Assembly (NCBI GenBank): GCA_003254885.1
Contig: QANT01008783.1
Span: 1-64,000 of the forward strand
Direction of reading: 5' to 3'
Length of the DNA: 64,000 nt
Origin: Purshia tridentata
Lineage: Eukaryota; Streptophyta; Magnoliopsida; Rosales; Rosaceae
Each line of letters opens with the position of its first letter. The stretch's first letter is position 1. Position numbers and translations under genes: made by a program. Shown in pieces: positions 23,045 to 34,909 of the stretch. The notes below the pieces were generated by a model. It was not told where the DNA came from. It did no database searches and was given only the letters and a program-made list of their open reading frames with translations.

Positions 23045-24271
23045 AAGAATGGATGAATACATCATTTCGGTGTACACTTAGCCCAATTTGGTTAAAGTTG
23101 CATCAAAACGTGCTCAGTTGACAAGAAACTCATGCGGATCCACTTTCTCATGTTTGGATTAGCATTCAAGCACAAATGAATTACTTTAGGCGTTAAAAAT
23201 GCACGAATACGTAATTTTATTGCACATTAAGTCAAATTCGGCTAACGTTGCAACAAAACGTGCTCGATTGGAAAGAAAGACATAGGGATACACTTTCTCA
23301 TGCTTGGATTAGCGTTCTAGCCTTAAAGAAGCACGTTTCGTGTTAGGATCATACAAAAATGTCTTTTCGGTGCATACTAAGTCTAACATGGTCCAAATTG
23401 CACCAAAACATGCCCGATTGGCAAGAAAAAATGAGGAAGCACTCTCTAATGTCTTGATTAGCATGCTAGCCCTAAGGAACCACTTTAGGTGTTAAGAATG
23501 AACGAAGACGTCATTTCGGTGCACACTTAGTACAATTTGGTTAAAGTTGCATCGAAATGTTATCGGTTGGCGAGAAAAACATGGAGAAGCAGTTTCTCAT
23601 GCTTGGATTAGCATTCTAGTCCTAAAGAAGCACATTTTGTGTTTAGAAGTAACAAAAACATCATTTAGGTGCATATTCGTGTTTAGAAGTAACGAAAACA
23701 TCATTTAGGTGCATACTCAGTCTAATTTCGTGCAATTTCCACCAAATCATGCCCGGTTGGCAAAAAAGATATGGAGAAGCACTTTCTAATGCTTGGATTA
23801 GCGTTCTACCCCTCAAGAAGCACATTTTTCGGTTAAGAACGCACGAAAACATCATTTCGATGCATACTCAATCTAATTTCGGTTCAATTGCACCAAAACG
23901 TGCTCAGTTGGCAATAAAGACACAAGGAAGCACTTTCTCTTGTTTGGATTAGCATTCTAGCCCAAATGAACCACTTTAGGTGTTAAGAATGCATGGAACA
24001 TCATTTCGGTGCACACTGTGTACAATTTGGTTAAAGTTGCACCAAAACGTGGTCTTGTTGGTAAGAAGCATGTTCTCGTGCTTGTATTAACATTCTATCC
24101 CTCAAGAAGGACATTTCGTGTTAAGAAAGAACTAAAAAGTCATTTCGGTGCATACTCGGTCTACTTTCGTCTAAATTGCATCAAAATGTGGCCGGTTGGC
24201 AAGAAAGACATGAGGAAGCACTTTTTCATATCTCGATTAGCATGCTAGCCCTAAAGAACCAATTTAGGTGT
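23045..24271 (+). repeat. Satellite block 3
   Basis: The order H(rest)-I-J-A-B-C-D-E-F(start) continues exactly where block 2 stopped, confirming that the LTR inserted into one array. Type A opens near 23470. Monomer B has a ~40-bp internal duplication ('gtttagaagtaac...catttaggtgcata', 23641-23715). Confidence 0.95.
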
Positions 24272-24490
24272 GGTGGGCTGTTGTATTGGCTTTGTTAGGT
24301 TTATTTGTTGTATTGGCTATGTCATGTTTATTTTATGGGTTTGGTAGTCTAGTTTTTGGCTTCCTTTGTGGATTTATGATCGCTCCCTCCTTTTGGAGTT
24401 AGGTTGTTCTTGGTTTCTTGGGGTATGCCCATTGTATTTTGTTGTTCCATTTTTTCTTCTATTGATTTGTACTTACCAAAAAAAAAAAAA
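24272..24490 (+). mobile_element. Short 5'-truncated LINE tail with target-site duplication
   Basis: About 220 bp of LINE 3' untranslated sequence end in a poly(A) run (24478-24490). They are flanked by AACCAATTTAG (24257-24267 and 24491-24501), extendable to 15 bp with one mismatch. The 'ggggtatgccc.ttgtattttgt' stretch matches the 3' end of the LINE at 14079-18341. It inserted in a type-F satellite monomer. Confidence 0.9.
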
Positions 24491-24679
24491 AACCAATTTA
24501 GTTGTTTCGAAAACATCATTTTGGTGCATACTCAGTTCAAATTCGTTCAAATTGCACCAAAACTTTCTTGGTTGGCAAGCGTGCTAACTCTAAAGAGCCA
24601 CTTTAGGTCTTAAGAATGTACGAAAATGTCACTTCGGTGCACACTGAGTCCAATTTGATTAAAGATGCACCAAAACGTT
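24491..24679 (+). repeat. Satellite block 4
   Basis: The remainder of a shortened F monomer and the first part of a G monomer, ending at the GTT target-site duplication of the CACTA-type element. Confidence 0.92.
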
Positions 24680-24751
24680 CACTACTACAAAATACCCTAT
24701 TTAATATCAGTGATTCACTGATATAAAAGCCTTCTAAAAACCGATATAGGA

Positions 24752-24885
24752 AAGCATGATATTAATTTGAGTTTACATATCGGTGTACAACTGATATCTA
24801 AAAATGTTATTACATCAAAAGCATGATATTAATTTGAGTTTACATATCGGTGTGCAACTGATATCTAAAAATGTTATTACATCAT
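24752..24885 (+). repeat. ~66-bp tandem duplication in the CACTA subterminal region
   Basis: Two near-identical copies of the block 'gcatgatattaatttgag' to 'aaaatgttattacatca' lie head to tail and multiply the ATATCGGT/ACTGATAT motifs near the left end. Confidence 0.85.
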
Positions 24886-26392
24886 AAATTAGTAATATTG
24901 TGATATTAAAAGAACTTACTATATCAGTTTTTACCTTCCCGAATGGAAAAAAACCTAATAATGGATATATTTTACATGTATTATATCGCTTTTGTTTATT
25001 TACGCCGATATGTAATATACATATTATATTAGTTTGAGTTATAGAATTGATATAAATATAAGAATAGAAATCAGTTCACACCTATTTTAGGATGTCATAT
25101 GACCACCAAAAAGCACATTTGGCTTATTAATGATATCAGTTTTTAAGGGAACCAATATATAATCAATTATAAGTATCAGTTTATTTATCTATAACTGAAA
25201 TCTAAACTATATACCATTACAGTTTTTTGAAATAACTGATATAACTGGTAAAATCCGTCCATATTTACTGCATATTTATTAAGTGGCTAACACTTGCTAA
25301 AATCCATCCATTGCATATAAAATTAAAAGTTCTCAATTCTCATAAATTTCAATATCTCTAAGGACACAAATTAGAGAAACATCATCATCTCTAACACCAC
25401 CCTTCAAAATTAAGCTAGCTAGGCTTAACCCTTTATAAAAGAATATCATGCCTTCTCTTTACAAAAGAATAACCAATTGTCTTCCCTTTATAAAAACTAT
25501 AAGGCAGCACATGCATTTCTAGCTAATTTCCCATTTACAAAATGAAAAGCATCATATATGGCAACATTTGATCTAAGTTATAAAATATCCACAAAAATGG
25601 CACATCCAGCCATCAACACGTAAACCAAATTAAGCCTACACATACTTGAAGTTAACAAATTCTCCCTACTCTACTCGAACCTCATCAATCTGATCTTGTG
25701 TGTAGCTACAATGCTTTTTCCTTGATCTGCTCCACTGAAAGACAAAGGAAATTTATTTTCAGCAGCCAATAGAACAGCAATCATGCATCAGCTAGCCCAA
25801 CTTTCAGCTGCTTACAATGATTTATGATTTATAAGCCTCTACAAAAAAGCTGCTTATAATGTCAATTTTTTGTACGTTCAATACTCTAAGAAAGACAACA
25901 GTCTGAAACAAAGAAAAGACAAGAAAGAGAAGAGAGTCAAAGTAAAATGACTAACAATGTAAGCATCCATGGAAAATCAAGAAATTTGGGGGGCAAATAC
26001 TGTTGTGCTCGCATAAAAAAAAAAAAAAACAAAGTATAGGATAACAGACCAAAACAACATCCCACCAATCACAAAATTTTACCATTCTCTCTCCAAGGTA
26101 AATGAGTAGAGTAGAAAATGGCTTAGTTAGTCCAATCTTATCCAACTGTCTCAATGTTCTAGCTTAAACCATTTTATATAGGGGACTGTCAGAGCTTCAT
26201 CAAGTTTTTAAAACTAATTTGGAAGCACAAAAATAAATATTAAGCAAGGATCTACTCTGGCTCAAGAACAATGAAAATTGGATACATTTTATTATACATG
26301 ACTTTGATTAACATGCTGCATTAGGTACCAAAAAAAGAGTGAGAAAGATGCTTAAGAGCATTGAGAGCATCAAATAAAAGTACCTCCCACGG
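24886..26392. other. CACTA left interior, no gene recognised
   Basis: AT-rich sequence with subterminal ATATCAG motifs up to about 25250. The rest looks like intron and exon scraps of captured genes ('cttgtgtgtagctacaatgc' near 25700), but none could be named. Confidence 0.5.
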
Positions 26393-26465
26393 CTTGCCAG
26401 TCTCAATTAATGCTTCTTTAAGAGTAGCCTCAGCTTTCTCCCATGTGGCCAAGTCTCCCTAGCTC
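26393..26465 (-). pseudogene. Captured exon resembling threonyl-tRNA synthetase
   Basis: On the minus strand a 73-bp exon-like block lies between an AG acceptor ('ttatgttgtag') and a GT donor ('gggag|gtactt'). One frame reads GDLATWEKAEATLKEAL followed by IETGKPWE. This resembles the catalytic-core segment of eukaryotic ThrRS that precedes 'GDGAFYGPKID' (plant enzymes have STRPEKxLGDLETW...AEADLKEA...GKP). A TAG stands just before GDL in this frame. Only one exon was recognised, so this is a captured scrap with no synthetase function. The match is from memory and should be searched. Confidence 0.55.
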
Positions 26466-27442
26466 GTGGTTTCTGACATCTACAACATAAATACCAGTAT
26501 TAATATTGTACAATGCAATAGATATGAATTACCCATACTTCCTACACGTAAACAAGTACTCAGAAGCATAACTCACAGCATTATGTAGTATTAAAACAAA
26601 TATTTGTATGCCACACCCAATGAGTTCCAACGAAAAATAAGCAACTATCAATGACATGTGATGATCAACTAAAATTAAAATCCAAATAGAGACAGCAGGG
26701 AGATCTTTCAATATTGAAAAAAAAGAGGCACCAAATATCATGGTAACGAAAAAGAAGCTAAATTTACAACAAGACGGATGAGATATTTTCTTGAGCGTAA
26801 ATGTTGTATTCAAATGTGAAATAAAAAATATATATCTAATTCAAACTTTCATATGGGCCTATAACTTGTGGGGAAGAACATCTACACTTTTCTACAAAAC
26901 AAATAATAATACTATGGTGGCTAGTTGATCCTAGGAAAAATAAACTTTATTCAATTTTCTACAAACAAAAAAAATGGTAGTTCAATGCTTCAAGCATAGG
27001 GATCAAGAACCTTACTGTTATAGCTTTAGATTATAAGTAAAGCCAAATATATTATAGGCATACCCGATAAACTCTAAGACACCCCTCACTTCATCTTTTA
27101 CCTGAAAAAGAAAAATAGCTATAAAGAACTAATTGATAAAATAGGATTGGAGCCTTATAAGACAAAGGTAACCATAATGCGTATCCAAATGTAGGAGACA
27201 TAAAGATACTTAAATCATATTTACATTTAAAAGTAAAGCAATAAAATTTAAGTTTAATCCTGAACTTGAGCGATTTATATTGGCCACATGAGGTTTTATA
27301 ACTTACTAAACTATCTGCAGAGCAAAACTTTCTAGTGTGCGGTTGTAGTACTAACATAAATTCAACTAACCATTTTATTAGTGATTACTTGCTGCCATCC
27401 AAGAGGGGTAAGGGGTCGAAAATTTTAAAAGACATGTAATAT

Positions 27443-27790
27443 TTAGGTTTTGTGGGATAAAAATGTTTTAAGGGGTTGTGATGAAATATCAAAAATTATC
27501 ATTATTTTTCTCTCACAGACATTATCCCCCTTAAAATCTTCAAAAATTCTTCTATTTCTCTCACACCATATTACCCACACCACTGCCAACACACCACATG
27601 ACCAAATAACCTTTGCCTTCCTTCCCATCCTCCCAAAAACCACCTCTTTTTCACGAAACAACAAATAAACTGACTGTGCATTATCCCAGCTAATAGCAGC
27701 AACTCCAAACAAATGACCCTATAAACCCACAGCAAAAGGACGTACAGAAATAGATGGTTCCCCAATAAAGCTTCTTTTCTACACAGATGG
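27443..27790 (-). pseudogene. LINE zf-RVT fragment inside the CACTA element
   Basis: The minus strand encodes GVAAISWDNAQSV, then KVIWSCGVLAVVWVIWCERN and RRIFEDFKG. The final 'W..RN.R.F' stretch is the usual C-terminal tail of plant L1 ORF2 (zf-RVT). A neighbouring frame gives HLFLYVLLLWVYRVI, the preceding part. It is a different and older LINE than the one at 14079. Confidence 0.7.
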
Positions 27791-28290
27791 ATTTAATGTA
27801 CATGAAACAATCAAACTTTCATCATTTTTGTCAATATCAACAGCTCAATGCCACCTAATGTAGTTGGATTAATTAATAGCCAAGATTTATATTGCTCTTA
27901 AGAAAAACCCAAACCACTCATAAAATTTGATGAACATGCAACTATTAAAACCATTAAACCATTCAGTTCAATTCATGATCTATTATCATTTGATGAACAA
28001 CTTGGAATTTATACGACAATAAGGTAACATTGATTACAAAACCTAGAAAGCATATTGGAATTTATAAACAGGAAAATAAGGAAAAGAAAGTGAGAATAAT
28101 GGTGTGATTCTACCTTCTCTAAGTGCAGCCCAAGGTTCCAAAACTTGATTAACAACGACAACGAACAAACAAAACCAAATATAAAAAGAGAAAAAAAAAA
28201 GGGCAAATGAGAGAGAAATTAAAACCAAATCCCCCCAAAATACAAAACCCTAATTAATCCAAAACAAAAATCAGATTACACTAAACTCAC

Positions 28291-28660
28291 CTGCTTGCGG
28301 TCATACTCCTTGGTGAAGAACTCGGTTCACATCGCTCTTGGGAATGAAGTCATTGGAGTCGATGGCGAGAGCGCCAGCGGTGTCACGGACCTGGAAGACG
28401 TTCTTGAGCTTGTTATAGGTCTAGTAAATGTTGGCCTTGATGAAACGGGCATCGTTGTCGGGCCCCACCAGACGACGGTGAAGAGGGTTGTGCAAATCTT
28501 GCACTTTTGGTCATACTCAGCGTGCGTCAAGTGGACGTAAGGGCTGTCGCCGAGGCACAACTCGCAGATCGAGAAGTCCGAGCGTTCCCAACCGTTCTTC
28601 TCCACATCTCTAATCAACCTGTGCGCCATTGTAGAGGGGGGGAGAGAGAGAGTGTGACCT
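28291..28660 (-). pseudogene. Captured first exon of an RBM22-like (CCCH zinc finger) gene
   Basis: On the minus strand from ATG 28629 the frame reads MAHRLIRDVEKNGWERSDF, then CELCLGDSPYVHLTHAEYD and KCKICT. This is the start of plant RBM22/Cwc2-type zinc-finger splicing factors, whose Cys-rich N-terminus contacts U6 and the spliceosome core. A frame change follows, after which NDARFIKANIY, KLKNVFQVRD, NDFIPKSDVNR and KEYDRKQ can still be read. The piece ends at an intact donor CAG|GTGAGT (28290/28291). Upstream sequence includes a CT-rich stretch like a 5' UTR. The RNA-recognition and CCCH parts are absent, so it is a transduplicated fragment, not a working gene. Confidence 0.8.
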
Positions 28661-29012
28661 AGAAAATAAATTGTTGAGTGAGTGTTAGGTGTGTGAGTCT
28701 GGGTCTAAGATCCAGGGGTGTGTGAATGACTTGTGTTTGGGTGTAGGAGATGTTTTAAGTTAGACTGAAGTAACGGTTTTTTTTTTTTTTTCTTAGGAAT
28801 AAGTTTGTAATCAGTTTTGGCGTTTAGATATCCGTTTTAATGAATAGTTAGTTAAAAAACTTAAATTAGAAAACTTAAGATATCATATTAAAATACCTAA
28901 TGATATCTAAAATAATATATATATCAGATTTAAAAAAATTTAAGTAACTATATCAGTTATATTTAAAACTGACATATATGAAGCGATATATATTAACATT
29001 TTTGTAGTAGTG

Positions 29013-29332
29013 GTTCTTGGTTGGTAAGAAAGAATAGGGATGCACTTTCTCATGTCTCAATTAGTGTTCAAGTCCTAAAGAATCACTTTATGTGCTAAGA
29101 ATGCACGAATATGTCATTTTGGTGCACATTTGGTCCAATTTGGTTAAAGTTGCACCAAAACGTGCTCGGTTGACAGGAAACACATGGGGAACCACTTTCT
29201 CATGTTTGGATTAGCGTTCTAGCACAAATGAACTACTTTAGGCGTTAAGAATGCACGAATACATCATTTCAGTGCACATTGAGTCAAATTCGGCTAACGT
29301 TGCAACAAAATATGCTCGGTTGGCAAGAAAGA
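29013..29332 (+). repeat. Satellite block 5
   Basis: The remainder of G, then H and most of I, in the same order as elsewhere. The block stops at 'ggcaagaaaga', where the Athila-type LTR begins. Confidence 0.93.
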
Positions 29333-30916
29333 TGTTGTATGTTTAGAACAAAAATAATGTAATAAGAATGGTGATCTAATTAGCTCGCAAGTGCACGAGT
29401 CCCAAAGTAGCAAGACATGCAAGCACGAGGTCGATCCCTTAGAGAAGAGTATTGATGCAAGAACCACTACTCTACTACATTCAATAACATCACACACTAC
29501 TCACACACATGATCAGGGGGGTTGGATTGATTTTAAAGACTTCAAACAAACTAAAATGTTGTAAAATAATAACGAGAATCAAGAGAATGAAACACTAGGG
29601 TTCAAAATCCACCACTAGTTAACTGCCTTCCTTCCTATGAATTATATTCCTTTAATAACATACATGTTCATGAAGTTTGCCTACCAAAAGCTTTGGCTAT
29701 TTCCTTTTTGCGTTATACCCTCCTTATGCATATACTAGGAGTCTCTTAAACCTGCTCTAGCAAGTTAACTTGCATGTTCCTAGACAAACTATAGGCCAAT
29801 CACCCATGCAAGAGTCATTAGGATTTGTGAAGATGACAAACACATAGGCCATATAACCATCGCAATGTACACTATGCAATCTATGATCCATTCACCCAAA
29901 GATATTTTCTTAGGATATCTCCATATTGCATATTGAAATTATCATCCTTTTGAGCTTATTTAATTCCACAACATAAACTAAATGCATTTAACCTAAGATG
30001 ATCAGTCAAAAGTGCCACACAAATAGGGTTAATCTAAACAGAGATCCACAATTGAAAAACATACATGTATTAATATTCAACAATTCATAGGAAATTAGGT
30101 AGCATAACTAGGGCTTCATCCTAGCCCTAGCTTTGAGTTTAGCTAGACATAATTGATATAAGCATAATTAAAAGCATAAGTTAAAACTAAATAAATAGAG
30201 CAAGAAGAGGAAAGCAAGCTGTGGGCAGCAACGTGCAGGCGGCGGCACAAGGTAGCAGGCGGCAGTAAGGTAACAAGGCGGCAAGTGACGCAAGGCTTGG
30301 CTCTCCTTCCCTTGGTTGGCCAAAATCCCCTCTCTCTTTCTCTCTCTCTAATTCTAAATTCTTGTGAAATATAATGGATTCCTAATTCTAAAGCATAATG
30401 AGATTTATATAGGGAGGCTTTCCTTGGAGAAAGGAGAAAGGAAAAACACTTAAAACTAGGGTTCGGAGGCTTGAGGCTTGTGGCACCCATAGGGCCTTGA
30501 CCCATAGCATATGTGGCTGCCCTAGGGTTTTTAATCCCTTGGGCTTGTGGCAACTTAAGCCTATTTCCCTCTTGCGCATGCTATTTGAAGCCCACATGTC
30601 TCTTGGCCCAACTATCTTCATATGAAGTGGCCCACTACTCCTTGGAAGCTTCTAGAACACTTGCCTTCATATTTCCTAATTCCCCTATGAAATGATTTCA
30701 ACTAGGGTTTTGCTTTCCTAGTTCAACTAGGATTTACCAGTTTTCGTAGTTTGATTAGGAAGTGTCCAAGAATAGCTCTTTTGACTTCTTTTTCCTCATT
30801 TGCTCCAGAATACCTACAAAACGCTAAAACAAAACAAAAACACACAAAACGCCAAGTTCTAGCGTTCTAGGTTAAGGAGTTAGCATAAGAAAGTGTGCGA
30901 AAATGCACACTTAACA
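29333..30916 (-). mobile_element. 3' LTR of the Athila-like element
   Basis: On the minus strand it starts TGTTAAGTGTGCATTTTCGC (at 30916), directly after a G-rich tract, and ends ...AACATACAACA (29333). It is colinear with 46329-47894. Confidence 0.9.
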
Positions 30917-30927
30917 CACCCCCAAAC
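30917..30927 (-). other. Polypurine tract of the Athila-like element
   Basis: The minus strand reads TTTGGGGGTG immediately before the LTR start TGTTAAG. This fixes the element's orientation. Confidence 0.7.
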
Positions 30928-32029
30928 TTTGATTTTGCTAGTCCTAGAGTAAAGAAAATAAAAACAAAGACTCAAAGACTAACTCTAAAAACTCGACTTC
31001 CCAACACTTGAGTTCATGCAAGTGGCTAGTACTATCATCGTAACAAGGCATATATATCAATCATTCCTCGCACTCATATATCGTGTAACAAAGCGCACCT
31101 TACTTCTCATTGTCATGTATATGTTCCTGAACATGAATCCATGTGATAGAAAACAAATATAGCTCATCATGTACAAATTAGATTCAACTCCAATCCTCAC
31201 CAGGCATACTCTTAACAATGAACACTCAGAGATTGGGTTGGGTTGTGCACTCAACAGATATGTGAGAGAAATTATATATGCAAAAAATTTAGCTCACAAT
31301 TAATAATGCAAAAAGGCACTTTAAAAGTTAAAATAGCGATCTCATGGAATGGATGTCAGTTACTTGAAATCGAAACACTAGTCTTATGCTTCTCCCATAT
31401 CTAATCTCCACCACCAGGTTACACCTTACCTTGGATCAAAGAGGACTTTATATGGGTTATAGTGAGGGCTTAGGTGAAGGTATGGTAAATAAAGGAAACA
31501 CAAATGCTAGAACCCATGGAGTTTTGCCACATAGAATGATACACAGAGGCATACCTTTCACTTTGGCATTTCATAACTTGAACTTTTGACTTTTGCTCAC
31601 TTTTGCAATGGCCTTTAGCTTCTTCTTTTGTTAGCTTGTTTCTTTTTCTTCCTACTTGGCTTTGATATCATCTTTTAAGCACTTCATCTTTTCTTTTGCA
31701 CCAAGTTATACATATCGCTTATTTAACCACCTCTCAGCTCTTATGTGATACAACAGCATAGAATATAGGGTAACCTAGATAGGGGATGTGACTCCCCCAA
31801 ATTTCGACTTTGCTAGTGGTGTCGGGTAACAAAGAAAAACTACTTGCGGCTCAAAGTGGCTAGCTAGCGGTACAAATAATGTGGTTGGCTTTTTGGCTAA
31901 AGGGGTAAAAAACATGGCCTAAGATCATTTCCAAGGCTCAATGCAATCTCTTCATACTTTGAATAGAATAAAGGAGAAGTTCTAACTAGATGATTCATGT
32001 GTGTATTTCAAATATATGACCTAGTGAAT
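30928..32029 (-). mobile_element. Athila-like region between pol and 3' LTR, left part
   Basis: About 1.1 kb of AT-rich sequence with no recognised domain. Athila elements often carry an extra frame between pol and the 3' LTR, but nothing of that kind could be identified here. Confidence 0.55.
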
Positions 32030-34904
32030 TGTCACGCCCCGACCCTCGGGCACGTGCCTAAACTGCTGAAAACTGACAACTGTTCCCTGTGGGCCCTGTT
32101 TCTAAAACTGTGAGCCATGAATATAAAATAATTTATTGAAATCACTGTAACTTTATAAAAGCACAACTGAAATTTTACTAAACAATTCACATAAAACCAA
32201 GTGTAAAACTTTTTACATGAAAATAAAACTGTAATATAAGTTTTCTGAAACTACTGCTGGTCCCACTGCCTCGTTTTCTCTTCACTGCCTCCTCAGCTTG
32301 CTCACCTGCAAAACCAAACCCTGCACCCAACCACAGGTGCACCGGGTTTACACACAAACCCGGTAAACTCACTAGAGCTCGTGTGAGTGAAATCTAAATG
32401 AAAACCCCAAATTAATAATTCAATAAATATGATCAATCACAAACCATAAATCTTAATCCTTAACCTAATCATCAATTCTCTACCCAAACCAAATCACTGT
32501 CCCAAATCTGTACTACCTCAATTAATCCTTCCACTATCCTCAAATAACCTTTAGAACACACTAAATCCTCAACTAAAACCATTGATACTCCGAAATCTTT
32601 TACTTACCCTTAAATCTCAAATAACCTTTGTTACTCAAACCCCGGTAATCAATTCTCGCCTAAACCTTTAAATTCCAAGTTTCCCAACATTGCACTGTCA
32701 CCCCTTGAGATTCCCCTAGTTTTAAAACATTTTATAAATCCACTGAAAACTCTTTGTAGAAACCCGCGTTTGAAATCCAATTTGCAAACTCTTTTAGAAA
32801 ACAATAAAGCTGATCAAAGTCCCAATTTATAAAACAAGAACTAAAAACTCTGATAAATCAATAAAACTGGTCAAGTTCTTAAAATATCAATTAAGAACTG
32901 AAATCTATAATTCTCAAGAACAACTGTAAGCTAACAATATAAATAAAACCATCATCTAAGTACCCTGGAAAACTGGCCATACACTCGTACGGAATGCTGC
33001 ATCGTACGAGCAGGGCGAATCTAACTGGCCATACACCTGCACGGAATTCTGCATCGCACAGGCAGGGCAAAGCTAACTGGCCATACACCTGTACGGAATT
33101 CTGCATCGTACAGGCAGGGCAAATAACTGGTCATACGTGCACGCAGAGCTGCCCCCAAAGGGCGAGGCACCGCAACACACGGCCCAAAGCCTATGTGTGT
33201 GCCACGATGGGTTCCAAAGACCTTACTGAACTTATCTGTAGCTGGGTACTCATATGGCAATTTAAATCCACTTTTAAGTTCTTCAAACCACAACTAATAA
33301 AATCCTTTCTTAAAGAACCAAAGTTTCCAAAAACTGGCAAATAAGATCAAATCTTTATCTTTAACCAAGAATAAACTGAGTGCTTAAAATCAGTTTCCCA
33401 AAACCGAAATCCACACCAAATCACCTTAACAAACAATAATCTGAAAATCCTGGGAATCCCAATCCTAACCGAAAGTCTCCAACTGGAATTCACAAACCCT
33501 CATCACAATCACTGATCCTTACTTAGTCCTCACTAAAGTTCCAAACATTACTTAATTCTGTAACCTCAAATAATCCTTAAATTATCGGTGTTCTAATCCT
33601 AATTCTGTAACCCCCCTTAACTAGTAACTCGCAACCACAACAAACTAACAAGCACACAAGCAACCAAATAACCAACTAAACTGAGAATTAAAGGGTCCTA
33701 GGTTCACTCACAGTGTCCACGCGAAAAGACCGAACAGCCCTTCGTGTCCTTTGTGGCTCCTTTGCTCGGATTCTAAAATCCGGCAGCATAACGGCATCGG
33801 GAATACAATTTCCCAAGCCGAGCGTACCTGCTAAGACCAGACAACCAAGAAACCAACCAGAATTCACAACAGATTCACAATCAATCCACTAACCAAGCCA
33901 AAAATCACGAAAACGGGCGGGAACCACCATGCACGGTGGCTACCCGACCCTCGGAAACCACGCGGAAGGTTCGAGAACTCATCCACAAGCTCGGGTGGTT
34001 GGCCCGAGGCCGAAAACCAAGAAAACAGTCGCTGGAACCGTCACACGCGGCGAAACCCACAGCGGTCAACGGGTAGTCAACGACGGTCAACTGTCAAAAA
34101 CAAAGATCGTGTTTAGCTAAAACAAACTACATGGGCACGTAGAGGAGATCGAGGGGATCAAAACTCGAACCTGGGTCGACGGCCAAAAGTGGCCGGAAAC
34201 TGACGAAAACTGGCCGGAAAGCCGGCGGCACACCCACACTTGATCCGCCGTCCACGGCGGTACCACGGGTCAATCGAACCCACCAACACGCTGGGCTTGA
34301 CGAGAGGAAGAGATCTGGGCGGTCACTGAGCCTCGTCGTCGCCGGAAACGGCGAGATCGCCGCCATGACGCCGACTGTGCATGCGCGAATTCTCGAGTTC
34401 TGGGCTGTTGCACAGGAAGCCGCCACCGCCGGAAGAAAGAGGGGAGAGAGCCGAGCACGGCGAGCCAAAAAATCAGGCCGGCCCGCCGCCGGACGCGCCC
34501 CCACGCGCCGGCGAAAGGCGCGGTTGGGAGGGAGACTCGCGAGGAAGAGGGAATTTTCGGGAGAGAGGAGAGAAAATCTGTCATTTCTGGGGTTCTGTGC
34601 CCCCTTTTAAAAATCCCACTTTTCAAAATTACAACCTTGCCCCTCTCTTCACACGTCCGTAACTTTCAAACCGTAGCTCCGTTTGACGCGTGCTACGTGT
34701 CTACGAACTCGTGAGGACGAGACCTTTCTAATGAACCTAAAGTCAACGCGAAAACCTTGCCCGAACAAAAAGTCAACTTTTGCCCCCTTTTAAAAGTCAA
34801 ACTTTAAAATTTGAAAAACGTCCAAAACGCTTTACTTTCCAAATAAAATCCTGAAAACTTTTAAAAACTTTTCAAAACCACTTTGGAAAGTGCGGGGTGT
34901 TACA
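32030..34904 (-). mobile_element. Solo LTR (family 1), nested in the Athila-like element
   Basis: The copy reads TGTAACACCCCGCAC (minus strand, from 34904) to ...GGGCGTGACA (32030), about 2.88 kb. It is flanked by the perfect 5-bp duplication TGAAT (32025-32029 and 34905-34909). Its variable middle (about 32980-33130) has the same 54-bp CCTGTACG...CCGTACAGG repeats as the LTR at 6344, its closest relative here. Confidence 0.93.
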
Positions 34905-34909
34905 TGAAT

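Larger units (their letters stand above)
24680..29012. mobile_element. CACTA-type element with captured host sequences (4.3 kb)
   Basis: Terminal inverted repeats CACTACTACAA (24680-24690) and TTGTAGTAGTG (29002-29012) are perfect. The element is flanked by the 3-bp duplication GTT (24677-24679 and 29013-29015), as expected for CACTA transposons. Both ends are rich in subterminal copies of ATATCAGT/ACTGATAT, the kind of motif a CACTA transposase binds. No transposase was recognised, so the element is non-autonomous. Its interior holds pieces of host genes in minus orientation (RBM22-like; a possible threonyl-tRNA synthetase exon) and an older LINE scrap. The satellite G monomer resumes after it, so excision would restore the monomer apart from the duplication. 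Confidence 0.92.

Noticed and set aside
28295-28540. Plus-strand open frame of 81 residues
   Set aside because: It is the antisense of the captured RBM22-like exon, which has the recognisable protein on the minus strand.
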